DNA of 64,000 bases from Chloroflexota bacterium (GTDB taxonomy: Bacteria; Chloroflexota; Anaerolineae; Anaerolineales; Villigracilaceae). The stretch spans positions 1 to 64,000 of the forward strand of contig JACRMH010000022.1 of NCBI GenBank assembly GCA_016219545.1. The letters are read 5' to 3'. Under the pieces are notes generated by a model, which was not told the DNA's origin, did no database searches, and worked only from the letters and a program-made list of their open reading frames with translations. The translations under genes were made by a program, and so were the position numbers. This document shows positions 17,586 through 26,532 of the stretch, piece after piece (the first letter of the stretch is position 1; each line of letters starts with the position of its first letter).

Positions 17586-18845
17586 CTATTGCCCTGTTGA
17601 GGTATTGTTCGAAACAGCCTGTACCTGCCATTGACGCAACCCCTTGCGAAGGAAGATCATTCCAAGCCCGGCCAGCACAAGCACTGTGCCATTGATCGCC
17701 GAGACTGTTGCCACACCGAAATGCTCAGAGGCCCCTCCGACCAGTAATGCAGAGAGCGGCTGCATCCCAAAACTGACCATCGTGAACAGGCTGAGCAAAC
17801 GAGCCCGCATCTCCCCCGGAGATAATATCTGGATCAATCCCATAGACATGGCGATTACCAAAGGCAGGCTGATACTTAATGCAAACAAGCACAGCATTGC
17901 AAGGGGAAGCAAACGAACAACTGATAATACAATGAACCATCCTCCGGCCCAGATCACTGCAAGACTCATTAGTAAGCCAACACGTCGCCTCGACTGCGCC
18001 AATGGCATGATGAAAACAATACTGGTCAACGCCCCTGCGCCTGATGCTGCCAACAACGACCCCAATGTGCTGGCATTCCCTTTGAGTTGTTCAGCCGCAA
18101 AGGCTGGCATCATTGTCATCATTGAAAGAGCCAGCATGGTAATGCAAATGCTCAAGATCAAAAGGTCTTGAATGCGCGGTTGACCATGTAGAAAACGCAT
18201 CCCTTCCCACATGTCACTCAATACTGAATTACCGCAATGGGGACGATGAGTCTGTGTAGCACGCACAGCTATCAGGCTGGCGATCACCGCTAAAAAGCTC
18301 AAGCCGTTCAACCAAAAGGCGGTGGACACTCCCCAACTCCCGATCACCCAGCCTGCCAGTGCCGGTCCGATTATGCGGCTGGCTTGCAGGAACATCGCGT
18401 TCATATTGACTGCTTTTCGTACCTCGCCCATGCCTGATAGATCGCCCAGAAAGGCCTGTTGAGTGGGGAAGTCCAAGGCTGATAAAATTCCGAGGGTGGC
18501 GCTGAGTATATATACGTGCCAGAGCTGAACGATTTTCAATTGGACAAGTACAGCCAGAGTGAAAGCCAGGAGCATCATTCCAACCTGGGTGAAGATCAGC
18601 ATCCATCGTCGATTCAACCTGTCAGCTAGTACCCCGGCCCATGGTCCCAGAAGCAAAATAGGTAATGCGCCAAGCATGGCTACAAGTCCCAAGGCCGCTT
18701 CTGAATGACTAAGTTCCCATACCACCCAACTTTGGGCCGTGATCTGTAACCAGGTTCCGATCAGCGATACGGCCTGCCCGGAAATATATAAACGAAAATT
18801 GGGAAGTTTTAGTGGGGAGAAACCCTGAAGGATGGTACGCAGCAT
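17586..18845 (-). CDS. MFS transporter (EntS/MFS_3-like exporter)
   Basis: The product has twelve predicted helices over 419 aa. Diagnostic stretches are the N-terminal LPNFRLYISGQAVSLIGTW (typical of EntS-like exporters), the loop 2-3 motif GVLADRLNRRWML, and the RALLSLF-like central region ARLLSLFTMVSFGMQPL. Family members export siderophores, drugs or other small molecules by proton antiport; the substrate is unknown. Converges with the cytochrome operon; a hairpin pair (CCACTAATCT near 17514 and AGATTAGCGG near 17550) separates them. Confidence 0.9.
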   Translation of the reverse strand: MLRTILQGFSPLKLPNFRLYISGQAVSLIGTWLQITAQSWVVWELSHSEAALGLVAMLGALPILLLGPWAGVLADRLNRRWMLIFTQVGMMLLAFTLAVLVQLKIVQLWHVYILSATLGILSALDFPTQQAFLGDLSGMGEVRKAVNMNAMFLQASRIIGPALAGWVIGSWGVSTAFWLNGLSFLAVIASLIAVRATQTHRPHCGNSVLSDMWEGMRFLHGQPRIQDLLILSICITMLALSMMTMMPAFAAEQLKGNASTLGSLLAASGAGALTSIVFIMPLAQSRRRVGLLMSLAVIWAGGWFIVLSVVRLLPLAMLCLFALSISLPLVIAMSMGLIQILSPGEMRARLLSLFTMVSFGMQPLSALLVGGASEHFGVATVSAINGTVLVLAGLGMIFLRKGLRQWQVQAVSNNTSTGQ

Positions 18846-19043
18846 GAATACCTCTTGAAGTTTGGTGTGCGGATTATACCGCTTGCATTTTGAGGATTCG
18901 GTTTTACTTACTCAGATCATCAAGGTGTAGGTACTTCTTTTGATTCATTATAAATTCTCAACATAGTGTTTGACACTTGCCCGGAATGAATTGTTCTGGT
19001 AATCTTGGTTTACACATTCTATAAATTAATGAGGAGATAAGAA

Positions 19044-19337
19044 ATGGATACAAAAACAAAAGGCATCGTTGCCACCATCGCCGCTGTTGTTTTGTGCGGA
19101 TGTCCAGGTTTGTTTATGTGTTTCTTTGGTGCGACATCACTCTTTGCAAGTATGGTTCCGGGTGCGGATATTAATGTAGGCGGCAATACTGATCCTACTG
19201 CTGGAATGGCAATGGGACTTGTATTTTTATGCATATCTTTGATCTTTATTGCTATCCCCATCGTGGTTGGATTTTTCATGTTTCGCAAGAAGCCGGAAGC
19301 CGCAATAACCAACGAACCACTTCCCCCTGCCTCCTAA
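19044..19337 (+). CDS. Small membrane protein with two helices
   Basis: A 97-aa product preceded by GAGGAGATAAGAA. Helix one (about 8-40) is rich in Cys, Gly and Phe, helix two (about 54-80, GMAMGLVFLCISLIFIAIPIV) ends in the cytoplasmic RKK, and a polar loop GADINVGGNTDPT separates them. Regular codon use and a strong RBS support it as a gene. I do not recognise a function. Confidence 0.7.
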   Translation: MDTKTKGIVATIAAVVLCGCPGLFMCFFGATSLFASMVPGADINVGGNTDPTAGMAMGLVFLCISLIFIAIPIVVGFFMFRKKPEAAITNEPLPPAS

Positions 19338-19368
19338 AGTTGTTTAGGACAATAAAATCAACAAAAAA

Positions 19369-19397
19369 GAACCTGCTCTCGAAACGGGAGCAGGTTC
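19369..19397. terminator. Bidirectional intrinsic terminator
   Basis: GAACCTGCTC (19369-19378) and GAGCAGGTTC (19388-19397) form a 10-bp stem, preceded by A6, which becomes U6 for transcripts on the minus strand. It serves the minus-strand SIMPL gene (stop at 19417) and probably also the small plus-strand gene. Confidence 0.8.
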
Positions 19398-19416
19398 AAA
19401 TTTAAGAAGGAAGCGA

Positions 19417-20136
19417 CTATTTGATCGAGTAGGTCATGCTGACGTTGACGGAAATTGTCAACTGTCCGGGTTGGATCGGTACAGACATGTCCGCCGCCAT
19501 AGCTCCACCGCCACCTTTCCCGCCGAACATGGGAATTGGGGAGGTTTCGTAGAAACTGAGGTTCTGGATATCGCCAAGTGTAATTCCGGCGGCAGCGGCC
19601 ATTTCCTGAGCCTGAGCCTTGGCATCTTCCACTGCTTTGGCGCGTGCTTCTTTCACAGCGGCGGTCTTATCAGCCACATCGAATTGAATGCTGTTAACAT
19701 TATTTGCGCCCGCGCTGATGGCGTTATCCAACAAGCCACCAAGGCTATCCAGATCGCGCACGGTTACGTAAACGGAATTGTCCACCATGTAAACTGTGCC
19801 GGAGATCGTGCCATCAGGGGCATATTGCTGTGAGGGATAGATGCTGAAATTGGTTGTACGGATATCCTTCGCATCTACGCCGGCTTCTTTAATGGCGTTG
19901 ATCACCGCAGTCGTGTGCTCTTTGTTAGCATTCACAGCCTCTGATGCCACTGCAGATTCATCATGAACACCAATATAGATGTAGGCAATGTCAGGGGTGA
20001 GGTCAACTTGGCCAACGCCATTCACGTTCATGGTTCGGACCATATCAGGCGCGGCCTGATTGATGGTGGTGGGTCCGCAGGCGCTCAAGATGAGAGCGAA
20101 AGCTAGAACCGCAAAAACTAAGAATTTTGTACGCAT
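19417..20136 (-). CDS. SIMPL (DUF541) domain lipoprotein
   Basis: A lipoprotein signal (MRTKFLVFAVLAFALILSAC) precedes the SIMPL domain: MNVNGVGQVDLTPDIAYIYIG, TNFSIYPSQQYAPDG, YTVT-like VYVTVRDLDSLGGLLDNAI, and KEARAKAVEDAKAQAQEMA. The family covers small periplasmic or surface proteins of poorly known role, one of which was first noticed with kinase signalling in mouse cells. The 239-aa length is typical. RBS AAGGAGATAAAA precedes the ATG. Confidence 0.92.
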   Translation of the reverse strand: MRTKFLVFAVLAFALILSACGPTTINQAAPDMVRTMNVNGVGQVDLTPDIAYIYIGVHDESAVASEAVNANKEHTTAVINAIKEAGVDAKDIRTTNFSIYPSQQYAPDGTISGTVYMVDNSVYVTVRDLDSLGGLLDNAISAGANNVNSIQFDVADKTAAVKEARAKAVEDAKAQAQEMAAAAGITLGDIQNLSFYETSPIPMFGGKGGGGAMAADMSVPIQPGQLTISVNVSMTYSIK

Positions 20137-20300
20137 TTTTATCTCCTTGTTTGCATTGTTTTATGTTTTCCTAGTGACGCCACTTTCTCAAAAAAAGTTC
20201 CCTTGCGCCGCAACAATTAAAAAATCAGCGGGAAGTTGCGGCACCTTGTATTTTAAACTAATTACGGCTAAAATTTTGCACAAATGTTCTATAGGATGCC

Positions 20301-21491
20301 ATGCCCATAAATTATCAGGAAATTTATAAGCAAATCAAAGAGATCGGACAAGGCGCGAAAGAAAGGCGAAAGAAGAAAGAAGATGCACAAGCCTCCGCGC
20401 GTGAGCTGCTGAATTCTTATGATTCCAAACTGGATGAGCTTCGTTCCAAAGTGGACTCTGCCAGACAAGCCGATGCCAACATCCGGTGTGCTTATCCGCT
20501 TAATGAGAATCTCGCCTCACACTACCCGCCGCCTGCTTCTGTTATCCAAGCCACTTTAATCGCCGCTGATGGTTCCCAGATCAACCCAGACCGTCACGCT
20601 GCGGTGCAGTTCGGGTTGGTCAATGTGGGGGCAATCGTTATGAAAATGAATTCCGGCGAAGCTCCCTATGTTGAATCTGAAACTGAATTGATCTATGGTG
20701 ACGATTTATTGCAAAATGGTGTCCCCATGTCTGAAGGCATGGTAGCTTTGAAGCGTGATCTTGCCGAGCGCATGAAGTTAGATGAATTATCCAAAGATAT
20801 TGAAGGGCAGGTTGTGACATTCACAGACGGTCCCATGGAATTATGGAGCGCACAAGGTGAAGACTCAAAGGTTTTTCATGATTTTTTGGAAAAATATAAA
20901 GCCGCCCTTTCACGCCTGCAAACCCATGGAGTTGTGACAGCAGGTTACGTTGATAAACCTTCTGCCAATCTGGTAGTGCGTTTACTTGAAATTGCAATGG
21001 CAGATTTTGAGCAAATTAAAAACTTGCGTGAGTTCCATCCCTTGAGTGTTGTGAGCGATCGATGGCTGTTTGGAGAATATAAAAATCCATTGCTTCCACC
21101 AGGTCATCGTTCGGCGGTGTTTAAGATCCAATCGAATTCAGAGAAGAATTACAATGGCATGTTGGAACTGCATTTCTTCTATTTGAATGCCGGTATGGAG
21201 GAACATCCCTGGCCTGTGCGTGTGGAAGTTCCCAAGTGGGTGGTGGATGATAAAGAGAAATTGAATCTTCTACATGCTGTATTGGTGGCGCAATGTCGCA
21301 TGATGGGAAGCAAGCCTTATCCATATTTACTAAATCGCGCTCATGAGATTGCAGTAGTAAAGAATGAAGAAAAACAACAAATCGAATTGCTCCTAAAGAT
21401 GGAAATGCGGTTAAATGGCGAAGAAGTAGATGATCCATCAAAGAAGCAAGAAAATAAGGACTCTTTAGCCAGTGGAAGAAGGAGGTATTAA
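20301..21491 (+). CDS. NurA-domain nuclease
   Basis: After a charged coiled-coil N-terminus (about 1-60) the NurA core begins with TLIAADGSQINPDRHA, whose Asp is a metal ligand, and continues with QVVTFTDGPMELWS, where the second catalytic Asp lies. C-terminal YLLNRAHEIAVV with the following acidic residues fits the last catalytic element. NurA is a 5'-3' exonuclease and endonuclease that in archaea and some bacteria works with the HerA hexameric ATPase in end resection. Here HerA itself is not adjacent, only a HAS-barrel-like protein starting 2 bp after this stop. Confidence 0.85.
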   Translation: MPINYQEIYKQIKEIGQGAKERRKKKEDAQASARELLNSYDSKLDELRSKVDSARQADANIRCAYPLNENLASHYPPPASVIQATLIAADGSQINPDRHAAVQFGLVNVGAIVMKMNSGEAPYVESETELIYGDDLLQNGVPMSEGMVALKRDLAERMKLDELSKDIEGQVVTFTDGPMELWSAQGEDSKVFHDFLEKYKAALSRLQTHGVVTAGYVDKPSANLVVRLLEIAMADFEQIKNLREFHPLSVVSDRWLFGEYKNPLLPPGHRSAVFKIQSNSEKNYNGMLELHFFYLNAGMEEHPWPVRVEVPKWVVDDKEKLNLLHAVLVAQCRMMGSKPYPYLLNRAHEIAVVKNEEKQQIELLLKMEMRLNGEEVDDPSKKQENKDSLASGRRRY

Positions 21492-21493
21492 TA

Positions 21494-22084
21494 ATGGAAA
21501 CAATTCAAGTGGGTCGATTGTTACGAGCAGGTACAACAGGTTTTATTGCTGGATGTAGTGCATCTCAATTTAACATCCCTTCTTTTGGGTCGCTTGTTAT
21601 GGTCAATCCTGAGCAAAACAATAAATACAAAATTTATGGACTCATCCATGATATTCACATCGACGATGATGGATTGGTGCGTCAATTGGTGACATCCAAT
21701 AATGTGAGTGACGATGTTATTCGTGATAATCGTGAAAATCGGATTGTGCCTGTGGAAATGTCCGTGCTGGCGGTGGGATATGAACAGGATGGAAAGATTC
21801 ATCATTTGTTGCCGCCACGTCCGCCGTTGAGTTTGGATGTGATCTATTTATGTGATGACAACGACATCGTGAGGTTTACAGAGCGCCTTGGGTATTTCCG
21901 CCATATTCTGAATGCAAAAGATGCCCCAATTGGCGAAGTCCTTGCCGCTCATATTCAGCAGGCGAGTTCAGCGCATAAGGATAGATCTTGGACAGAGAAG
22001 GCAATACAGGAAGTCATCACTTTGCTGAGAGATGATTACCCCACGTTAATGAGTGTACTAGGCGCGTTAGGCGAAGTTGCCTAA
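21494..22084 (+). CDS. Stand-alone HAS-barrel-like protein, partner of NurA
   Basis: The first about 60 residues (VGRLLRAGTTGFIAGCSASQ, then PSFGSLVMVNPEQNNKYKIYG and LIHDIHIDDDGLVRQL) resemble the HAS barrel found at the N-terminus of HerA and of ATP synthase alpha/beta subunits. No P-loop is present, and the rest (196 aa in total) is helical, ending SVLGALGEVA. RBS GGAGGT overlaps the end of the NurA gene, so the two are co-translated. In HerA the HAS barrel is the docking site for NurA. I infer that this protein binds NurA and either recruits a distant ATPase or regulates the nuclease. Confidence 0.6.
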   Translation: METIQVGRLLRAGTTGFIAGCSASQFNIPSFGSLVMVNPEQNNKYKIYGLIHDIHIDDDGLVRQLVTSNNVSDDVIRDNRENRIVPVEMSVLAVGYEQDGKIHHLLPPRPPLSLDVIYLCDDNDIVRFTERLGYFRHILNAKDAPIGEVLAAHIQQASSAHKDRSWTEKAIQEVITLLRDDYPTLMSVLGALGEVA

Positions 22085-22113
22085 ATCTAAATACCGGAGA
22101 GACCATAATTACC

Positions 22114-23157
22114 ATGTCGAATTTTAACTTCCTTACCACTCATGTTGGCAGTGTCCCGTACTTAACCACCAATGGGCTGACCGAAAAACTGAACAGCCTT
22201 TTGGATGTGCCCGCATGGCCGCAACTTTCCCGCCGATCATTTCGCGAGAGCATGTATGTTCAATATTCATCCCTGCTGCCTGCCATTCATGAAGATGCCA
22301 AACAGGAAAAGGTTTATTTTGAGACCGGCGAAGATATATCCGATGCGCTGGAAAAATTCTATACCCCTTTTCTTGCGGATGATGTGGATGCCTTCGCTTT
22401 ACAGCCCGATTATGCCCCCGGTTTTTTCGCCATGCTGGATACGTTACAAAAGACAAATGGCGAATGGGCCAAGGGACAGGTGACTGGTCCTGTTTCGTTT
22501 GGATTGACCGTCACCGACCAGAATTTGCGTGCAAGTTTATATGATGAGATGCTGGCAGATGCCATTGTGAAGAATATGGCCATGAATGCACGCTGGCAGA
22601 TCAGGCAGTTAAAGTCCGCACGCCCGAATGTGATCATGTTCCTGGATGAGCCGTACATGGCAGCCTTTGGGTCGGCGTTTATCAGTCTCAGCCGTGAGCA
22701 GGCCATTGCTTATTTGGATGAAGTGTTCGATGCCATTCATGCTGAAGGCGGCGTGGCTGGAATCCATTGCTGCGCCAACACGGATTGGGGCGTGTTGCTC
22801 GATACTCATGTTGACATTTTGAATCTCGATGCTTATGGCTTTATCGAAAACCTTGCACTTTACCCGGCTGAGTTAAGAGGATATTTGGATCGCGGCGGGA
22901 ATATCTGCTGGGGGATCGTGCCTAACAATGAACAGATCTTTAACGAGACCTCCCAAGGGTTGGCTGAAAGATTGCGAAACGGGATCAAGTCCATTGTTAA
23001 GAAAGCTGAAGCGGGCGGATTAAAAATGAATGCTGATGAATTTTCCAGCCGCAGTCTAATTGCACCGGCCTGCGGGCTTGGTTCAACATCCATTGAAGTA
23101 GCGGACCATGTCTTTGAGACGCTTTCAGAAATGGGGGAGATCTTGCAGCGCGGTTGA
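22114..23157 (+). CDS. MetE/UROD-superfamily zinc methyltransferase
   Basis: This 347-aa TIM-barrel protein begins FLTTHVGSVP, like the C-terminal domain of cobalamin-independent methionine synthase. Zinc ligands are recognisable as HxC in AGIHCCAN and the late Cys in IAPACGLGS; QVTGPVSFG and MFLDEPYMAAFG are further family blocks. Unlike MetE it lacks the N-terminal folate half, so it resembles the short archaeal and Wood-Ljungdahl-associated enzymes that move methyl groups to or from corrinoid proteins. The neighbour DUF166 gene starts 3 bp after its stop. The methyl donor and acceptor are not evident. Confidence 0.8.
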   Translation: MSNFNFLTTHVGSVPYLTTNGLTEKLNSLLDVPAWPQLSRRSFRESMYVQYSSLLPAIHEDAKQEKVYFETGEDISDALEKFYTPFLADDVDAFALQPDYAPGFFAMLDTLQKTNGEWAKGQVTGPVSFGLTVTDQNLRASLYDEMLADAIVKNMAMNARWQIRQLKSARPNVIMFLDEPYMAAFGSAFISLSREQAIAYLDEVFDAIHAEGGVAGIHCCANTDWGVLLDTHVDILNLDAYGFIENLALYPAELRGYLDRGGNICWGIVPNNEQIFNETSQGLAERLRNGIKSIVKKAEAGGLKMNADEFSSRSLIAPACGLGSTSIEVADHVFETLSEMGEILQRG

Positions 23158-23160
23158 TCG

Positions 23161-23931
23161 ATGCACATGAAAATACTTGCGATCATTTCCGGCGAATATG
23201 GTGTCAGGCATGTTGACAATTTGCGCGCCAACGCCCCGCAAGGCTGGAGCGTTGAATCGTGGAAAGCGCCGGCGGCATTTCCGCTTATCATGGATTATCC
23301 CGAGGAGTTTCTGCCCCCGAGTTTTGAGTCATGTGACTTGTTGCTTTCGTTCGCTGAGAATAAAGCTGTCGCAGAATTAATCCCTGAGATCGTCAAGATG
23401 ACCGGCGCGCGCGGCGTGGTGGTCGCTGTGGATAATGAAGCATGGCTTCCGCGCGGATTGGGATGCCAGTTGATCGGATGGCTGGCGCGCATGAACGTCC
23501 CTTGTGCAACTCCCAGGCCTTTATGCTCATTGACTGAAAACGATTACAAGGTGACCAAACGCGAGCGCGAAACTTATGAGAGCGAGGTCATCTCTGAGTT
23601 TGCGAAATACTTTGGGCAGCCGGATATCCGCATCAGCGTGGATGAAGCCACTCGGACGGTATCAGGCGCAGAGGTCAGACGTGATGCGGTCTGTGGGTGT
23701 GCGCGTCAGGTCGCGGAGAAGTTGATCGGTCTATCGGTGGATGAAGCGGAAGAGAGGGCTGGTTTGTTCCATCATCATTTTCCCTGTCTGGCGAGCATGG
23801 TCAAGTTGAATGATTACAACCACGATACACTCATGCATGAGTCGGGACACTTATTGCAGGAGAATCTGGCAGAGCAGTTGAAGCCCTTCAAGCAAACAAA
23901 ATACATCGCTCCGGGAACGAAGAGCGAATGA
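23161..23931 (+). CDS. DUF166 family protein
   Basis: The 256-aa protein matches DUF166, a family known mainly from methanogens and other anaerobes with tetrahydrofolate or methanopterin C1 pathways. Visible blocks are KILAIISGEYGVRHVDNL, DLLLSFAENKAVAELIPEIV, CATPRPLCSLTE, and VRRDAVCGCARQVAEKLIG with two conserved Cys. No transmembrane segment or known catalytic motif. Close coupling with the MetE-like gene suggests a role in corrinoid or methyl metabolism; this is inference. Confidence 0.8.
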   Translation: MHMKILAIISGEYGVRHVDNLRANAPQGWSVESWKAPAAFPLIMDYPEEFLPPSFESCDLLLSFAENKAVAELIPEIVKMTGARGVVVAVDNEAWLPRGLGCQLIGWLARMNVPCATPRPLCSLTENDYKVTKRERETYESEVISEFAKYFGQPDIRISVDEATRTVSGAEVRRDAVCGCARQVAEKLIGLSVDEAEERAGLFHHHFPCLASMVKLNDYNHDTLMHESGHLLQENLAEQLKPFKQTKYIAPGTKSE

Positions 23932-23972
23932 CAGTAAGTAAAACCTGTCAGGATTTCATAGACTCTTCATCT

Positions 23973-24719
23973 TTACTGAAACTTTGAGTTATCCAACTGT
24001 CTTTTCAACTTCTCTTCTTCTGTCTCGGTTGCAATTTGTTCCCCTTTTGCCTGTTTCAATTCAGTGCGTTCAGCCTCACGCAATTTTGCAATGGATTGGA
24101 TTCGGACTGCGCCCCATTTCCCGCAATAAGGACAGCGGGCAAGTTTTGAAAAGCCCAAATTCATCGCCAATAGCGGCAAGGCAAACGGACGGTGACATTT
24201 AGAACAGATGGCCCCGCCGCCCAGCCCGTATTTCCGTTCAGTACCCATTGGGAGGCTGACTAATTTGCCGCGGCTTGTCAGCATGGGAACCAATGCGGAT
24301 GCAAGGACTGCCACCACCAAAATGATCAAGATTGGGAAAATGAATTTCCCGGCAGATTGCGGAGTGACGAATGTAGCCGCAATTTCATTCGACTTCAACT
24401 CTTGCCCGTCCGATGTGAAACCAATGGCATAAAGGATGTGGTTTCCGAGATCATAATTGTCTGTGACGAATTGCAGGCGATAAGGGGGGGCGGTGATCTC
24501 TCCGATTTTGGTTTCATCAATGTAATATTCCACACGGGACAGGTTGTCGGGTCCGGTAACGATCATCGAGAACGTACCCTGGATGTCGTTATTAAATCCG
24601 CCATAGCCCCAATCGCGTGTCATCGAAAGGTGCAATGTGTCAGCTTGGGCAAAGGACGCAGATACAACAAGCAGGGTCAAGGTCAGGGCAAGGAACAGGG
24701 CAGGAACTATCTTTTTCAT
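23973..24719 (-). CDS. Membrane protein with outside Ig-like domain and inside zinc ribbon
   Basis: A signal peptide (MKKIVPALFLALTLTLLVVSASFAQA) is followed by an about 100-residue beta domain (VTGPDNLSRVEYYIDETKIG), of the Ig-like type that decorates extracellular proteins. A transmembrane helix (about 127-150) leads to a cytoplasmic part with four Cys in ICSKCHRP and ARCPYCGKWG, a zinc ribbon, and a charged C-terminal helix. It is the third gene of a leftward operon, 3 bp after the permease gene, so it is probably an accessory subunit of that ABC exporter. I know no named family for this combination. Confidence 0.7.
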   Translation of the reverse strand: MKKIVPALFLALTLTLLVVSASFAQADTLHLSMTRDWGYGGFNNDIQGTFSMIVTGPDNLSRVEYYIDETKIGEITAPPYRLQFVTDNYDLGNHILYAIGFTSDGQELKSNEIAATFVTPQSAGKFIFPILIILVVAVLASALVPMLTSRGKLVSLPMGTERKYGLGGGAICSKCHRPFALPLLAMNLGFSKLARCPYCGKWGAVRIQSIAKLREAERTELKQAKGEQIATETEEEKLKRQLDNSKFQ

Positions 24720-24722
24720 GTT

Positions 24723-25520
24723 TCACTTCCATCTCGTCAAAATTTGTTCGCGTTGAAATACTTTTGTGGCCAGAAACACCAGCACAGCATCCAGCAGTAA
24801 CATCACCAATGCCACCCACGAAATAACCACCTTGTTCAGCACGAACAGCCCGGCGATCTGACCGAAGAAGCCGACCAGTACAGGCAGGATGATTACCATC
24901 GAAACCTGTTCCGCGACGCGCGGGTCGTTGACGCGGGATGAGACCATCAGCGAAAAGACCACTGCCATGACCGCCAGCAGTGGACCAACGATGAAAATGG
25001 CGATCAGCCAGCGGGCATCAAGCAAGGCTGTGAGGAGCATCTTGTTCGCAACGAGGATCCATGAACCGAATGCGAAGATCCCGAAAGCGCCGTACGTGGC
25101 AAGCACTCCCGGAATCACCGCCGCCAAACATTTGCCGACCAGTAATTCCGCAGTGGTGATGGGCGTCGCCAAAAGTGGCTCGAGACTGCGGGTGGATTTT
25201 TCACCAACAATGGAATACGCGGCAATCGTGACCGGAATGGCAACCGGGATGATCATGAACATCATCATGAATTCACTGATCATGAAAACCTGGAAACAAT
25301 CCGAACCGCTCAAGCCTTCGGGGCACATGCCCTGGGTCGTTTCAGAATTTATTCCGCTCATGCTGGCTGAACTGGCGCTGGTGGTATCCCGAGTTGAAAA
25401 AAGAATTCCCAGCGGGATGGCCGTCATCAGGATCGGCAGGAAGGCCACCACAAAAATCACCATACGGTTCTTGAAAACTTCCGCCCATTCCTTGCGCAGG
25501 ATCGTGTTGATCTTTTTCAT
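24723..25520 (-). CDS. ABC-2 type transporter permease
   Basis: The 265-aa protein starts INTILRKEWAEVFKNRMVIF, the usual amphipathic start of ABC-2 permeases, and has six helices. AYSIVGEKSTRSLEPLLATPITTAELLVGKCLA is the typical conserved intracellular loop (residues about 125-155). Between helix 1 and 2 is a large polar segment with two Cys. Coded 1 bp from the ATPase, it forms the membrane channel of an exporter; the NatB-like layout suggests export of ions or small molecules, not proven. Confidence 0.9.
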   Translation of the reverse strand: MKKINTILRKEWAEVFKNRMVIFVVAFLPILMTAIPLGILFSTRDTTSASSASMSGINSETTQGMCPEGLSGSDCFQVFMISEFMMMFMIIPVAIPVTIAAYSIVGEKSTRSLEPLLATPITTAELLVGKCLAAVIPGVLATYGAFGIFAFGSWILVANKMLLTALLDARWLIAIFIVGPLLAVMAVVFSLMVSSRVNDPRVAEQVSMVIILPVLVGFFGQIAGLFVLNKVVISWVALVMLLLDAVLVFLATKVFQREQILTRWK

Positions 25521-25521
25521 C

Positions 25522-26430
25522 TTAGGCCGCCTTTACCAGTTGCAGATATACATCTTCAAGCGAATGACGCAGTTCGCCGACGAACTGCACGTCTGCGCCC
25601 GCACCTACCAGTACACGCACAATTTCCGGGTTATGTGATTCCGGGTCTTCCAGTGTGATCAGAAGCTTGTTGTCTACGGCTTTCACTTCACGCACGAAAG
25701 GCATGGCACGTACCGCTCCGACCAGTTTTTCGTCTACAGTGCGCAGGTGAAAGACCACCTTCCGCCCAAAGACCGAGGTGCGCAGGTTGGCCGGAGTATC
25801 CACCACCAACATGCGGGTCTTGAACACACCGATACGGTCGCACAGGCGGTCGGCTTCATCAAGGTTGTGTGTGCAAAGGAAAATTGTGCGGCCCTCTTTT
25901 TTGAGTTCGGCGATGAAGTCGCGGATCAGATGCGCAGCTTCCGGGTCGAGGCCGGCTGTTGGCTCATCTAAAAAGATGACTTTCGGCTCATGCAGGAGGG
26001 CGCGTGCAATCGCCAGCTTTTGTTTCATGCCTTTGGAAAAAGTCCCGGCGGCGTCGAAGCGACGGTCATACAGGTCAAGCATCTTGAGATATTTCTCGAC
26101 CTGTTCCGGGCCATTCTTAACCTCGTACAGGTTTGCAAAAATTTGCAGGTTGTATTCCGCCGACAGATTGTCATACATGCCCGGCGTCTCGGTCAGCACG
26201 CCGACGGTGCGCCGGATGTCGGTGTCGCGTTGACCAAGCGTGAACCCCGCCACATTGGCCGAACCAGATGTCGGACCGACGAGACTTGTCAACATGCGGA
26301 CGGTGGTCGTCTTCCCTGCACCGTTCGGGCCAAGGAAGCCGAAGACTTCGCCCTCGTGGATGTCCAGGCTGAGTCCATCTACTGCGAGGGTCTCTTTGAA
26401 TCGTTTGGTGAGACTTTCAGTATGAATCAT
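25522..26430 (-). CDS. ABC transporter ATP-binding protein
   Basis: The ATG at 26430 has AAGAGGAAT upstream and starts MIHTESLTKRFKETLAVDGL; the earlier in-frame start lacks an RBS. Walker A is GPNGAGKTTT, the signature is FSKGMKQKLAIARAL and Walker B VIFLDEPTAGLDPEA with catalytic Glu, plus the H-loop THNLDEADRL. A C-terminal regulatory domain (about 215-302) is the kind seen in DrrA/NatA-type ATPases. It energises the permease encoded immediately downstream. Confidence 0.95.
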   Translation of the reverse strand: MIHTESLTKRFKETLAVDGLSLDIHEGEVFGFLGPNGAGKTTTVRMLTSLVGPTSGSANVAGFTLGQRDTDIRRTVGVLTETPGMYDNLSAEYNLQIFANLYEVKNGPEQVEKYLKMLDLYDRRFDAAGTFSKGMKQKLAIARALLHEPKVIFLDEPTAGLDPEAAHLIRDFIAELKKEGRTIFLCTHNLDEADRLCDRIGVFKTRMLVVDTPANLRTSVFGRKVVFHLRTVDEKLVGAVRAMPFVREVKAVDNKLLITLEDPESHNPEIVRVLVGAGADVQFVGELRHSLEDVYLQLVKAA

Positions 26431-26465
26431 GTATTCCTCTTGTTTCACCCCGAAGGATGAAAAAC

Positions 26466-26493
26466 GTGGGTCACGTTTCTAACGTGACGGTTT
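26466..26493. promoter_or_regulatory. Inverted repeat upstream of the ABC operon
   Basis: GTCACGTT (26470-26477) and AACGTGAC (26481-26488) pair exactly with flanking AAAAC/GTTTT partial pairing. It lies about 40 bp upstream of the ABC ATPase start and 40 bp beyond the upstream CooC gene's stop. It could be an operator for the ABC operon or a terminator of the cooC operon; all are read leftwards except that the cooC stop lies at 26533, so a terminator fits well. Confidence 0.45.
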
Positions 26494-26532
26494 TGTGAGA
26501 ATATCATCCTCAAACGCGACTGCAAAATTATT

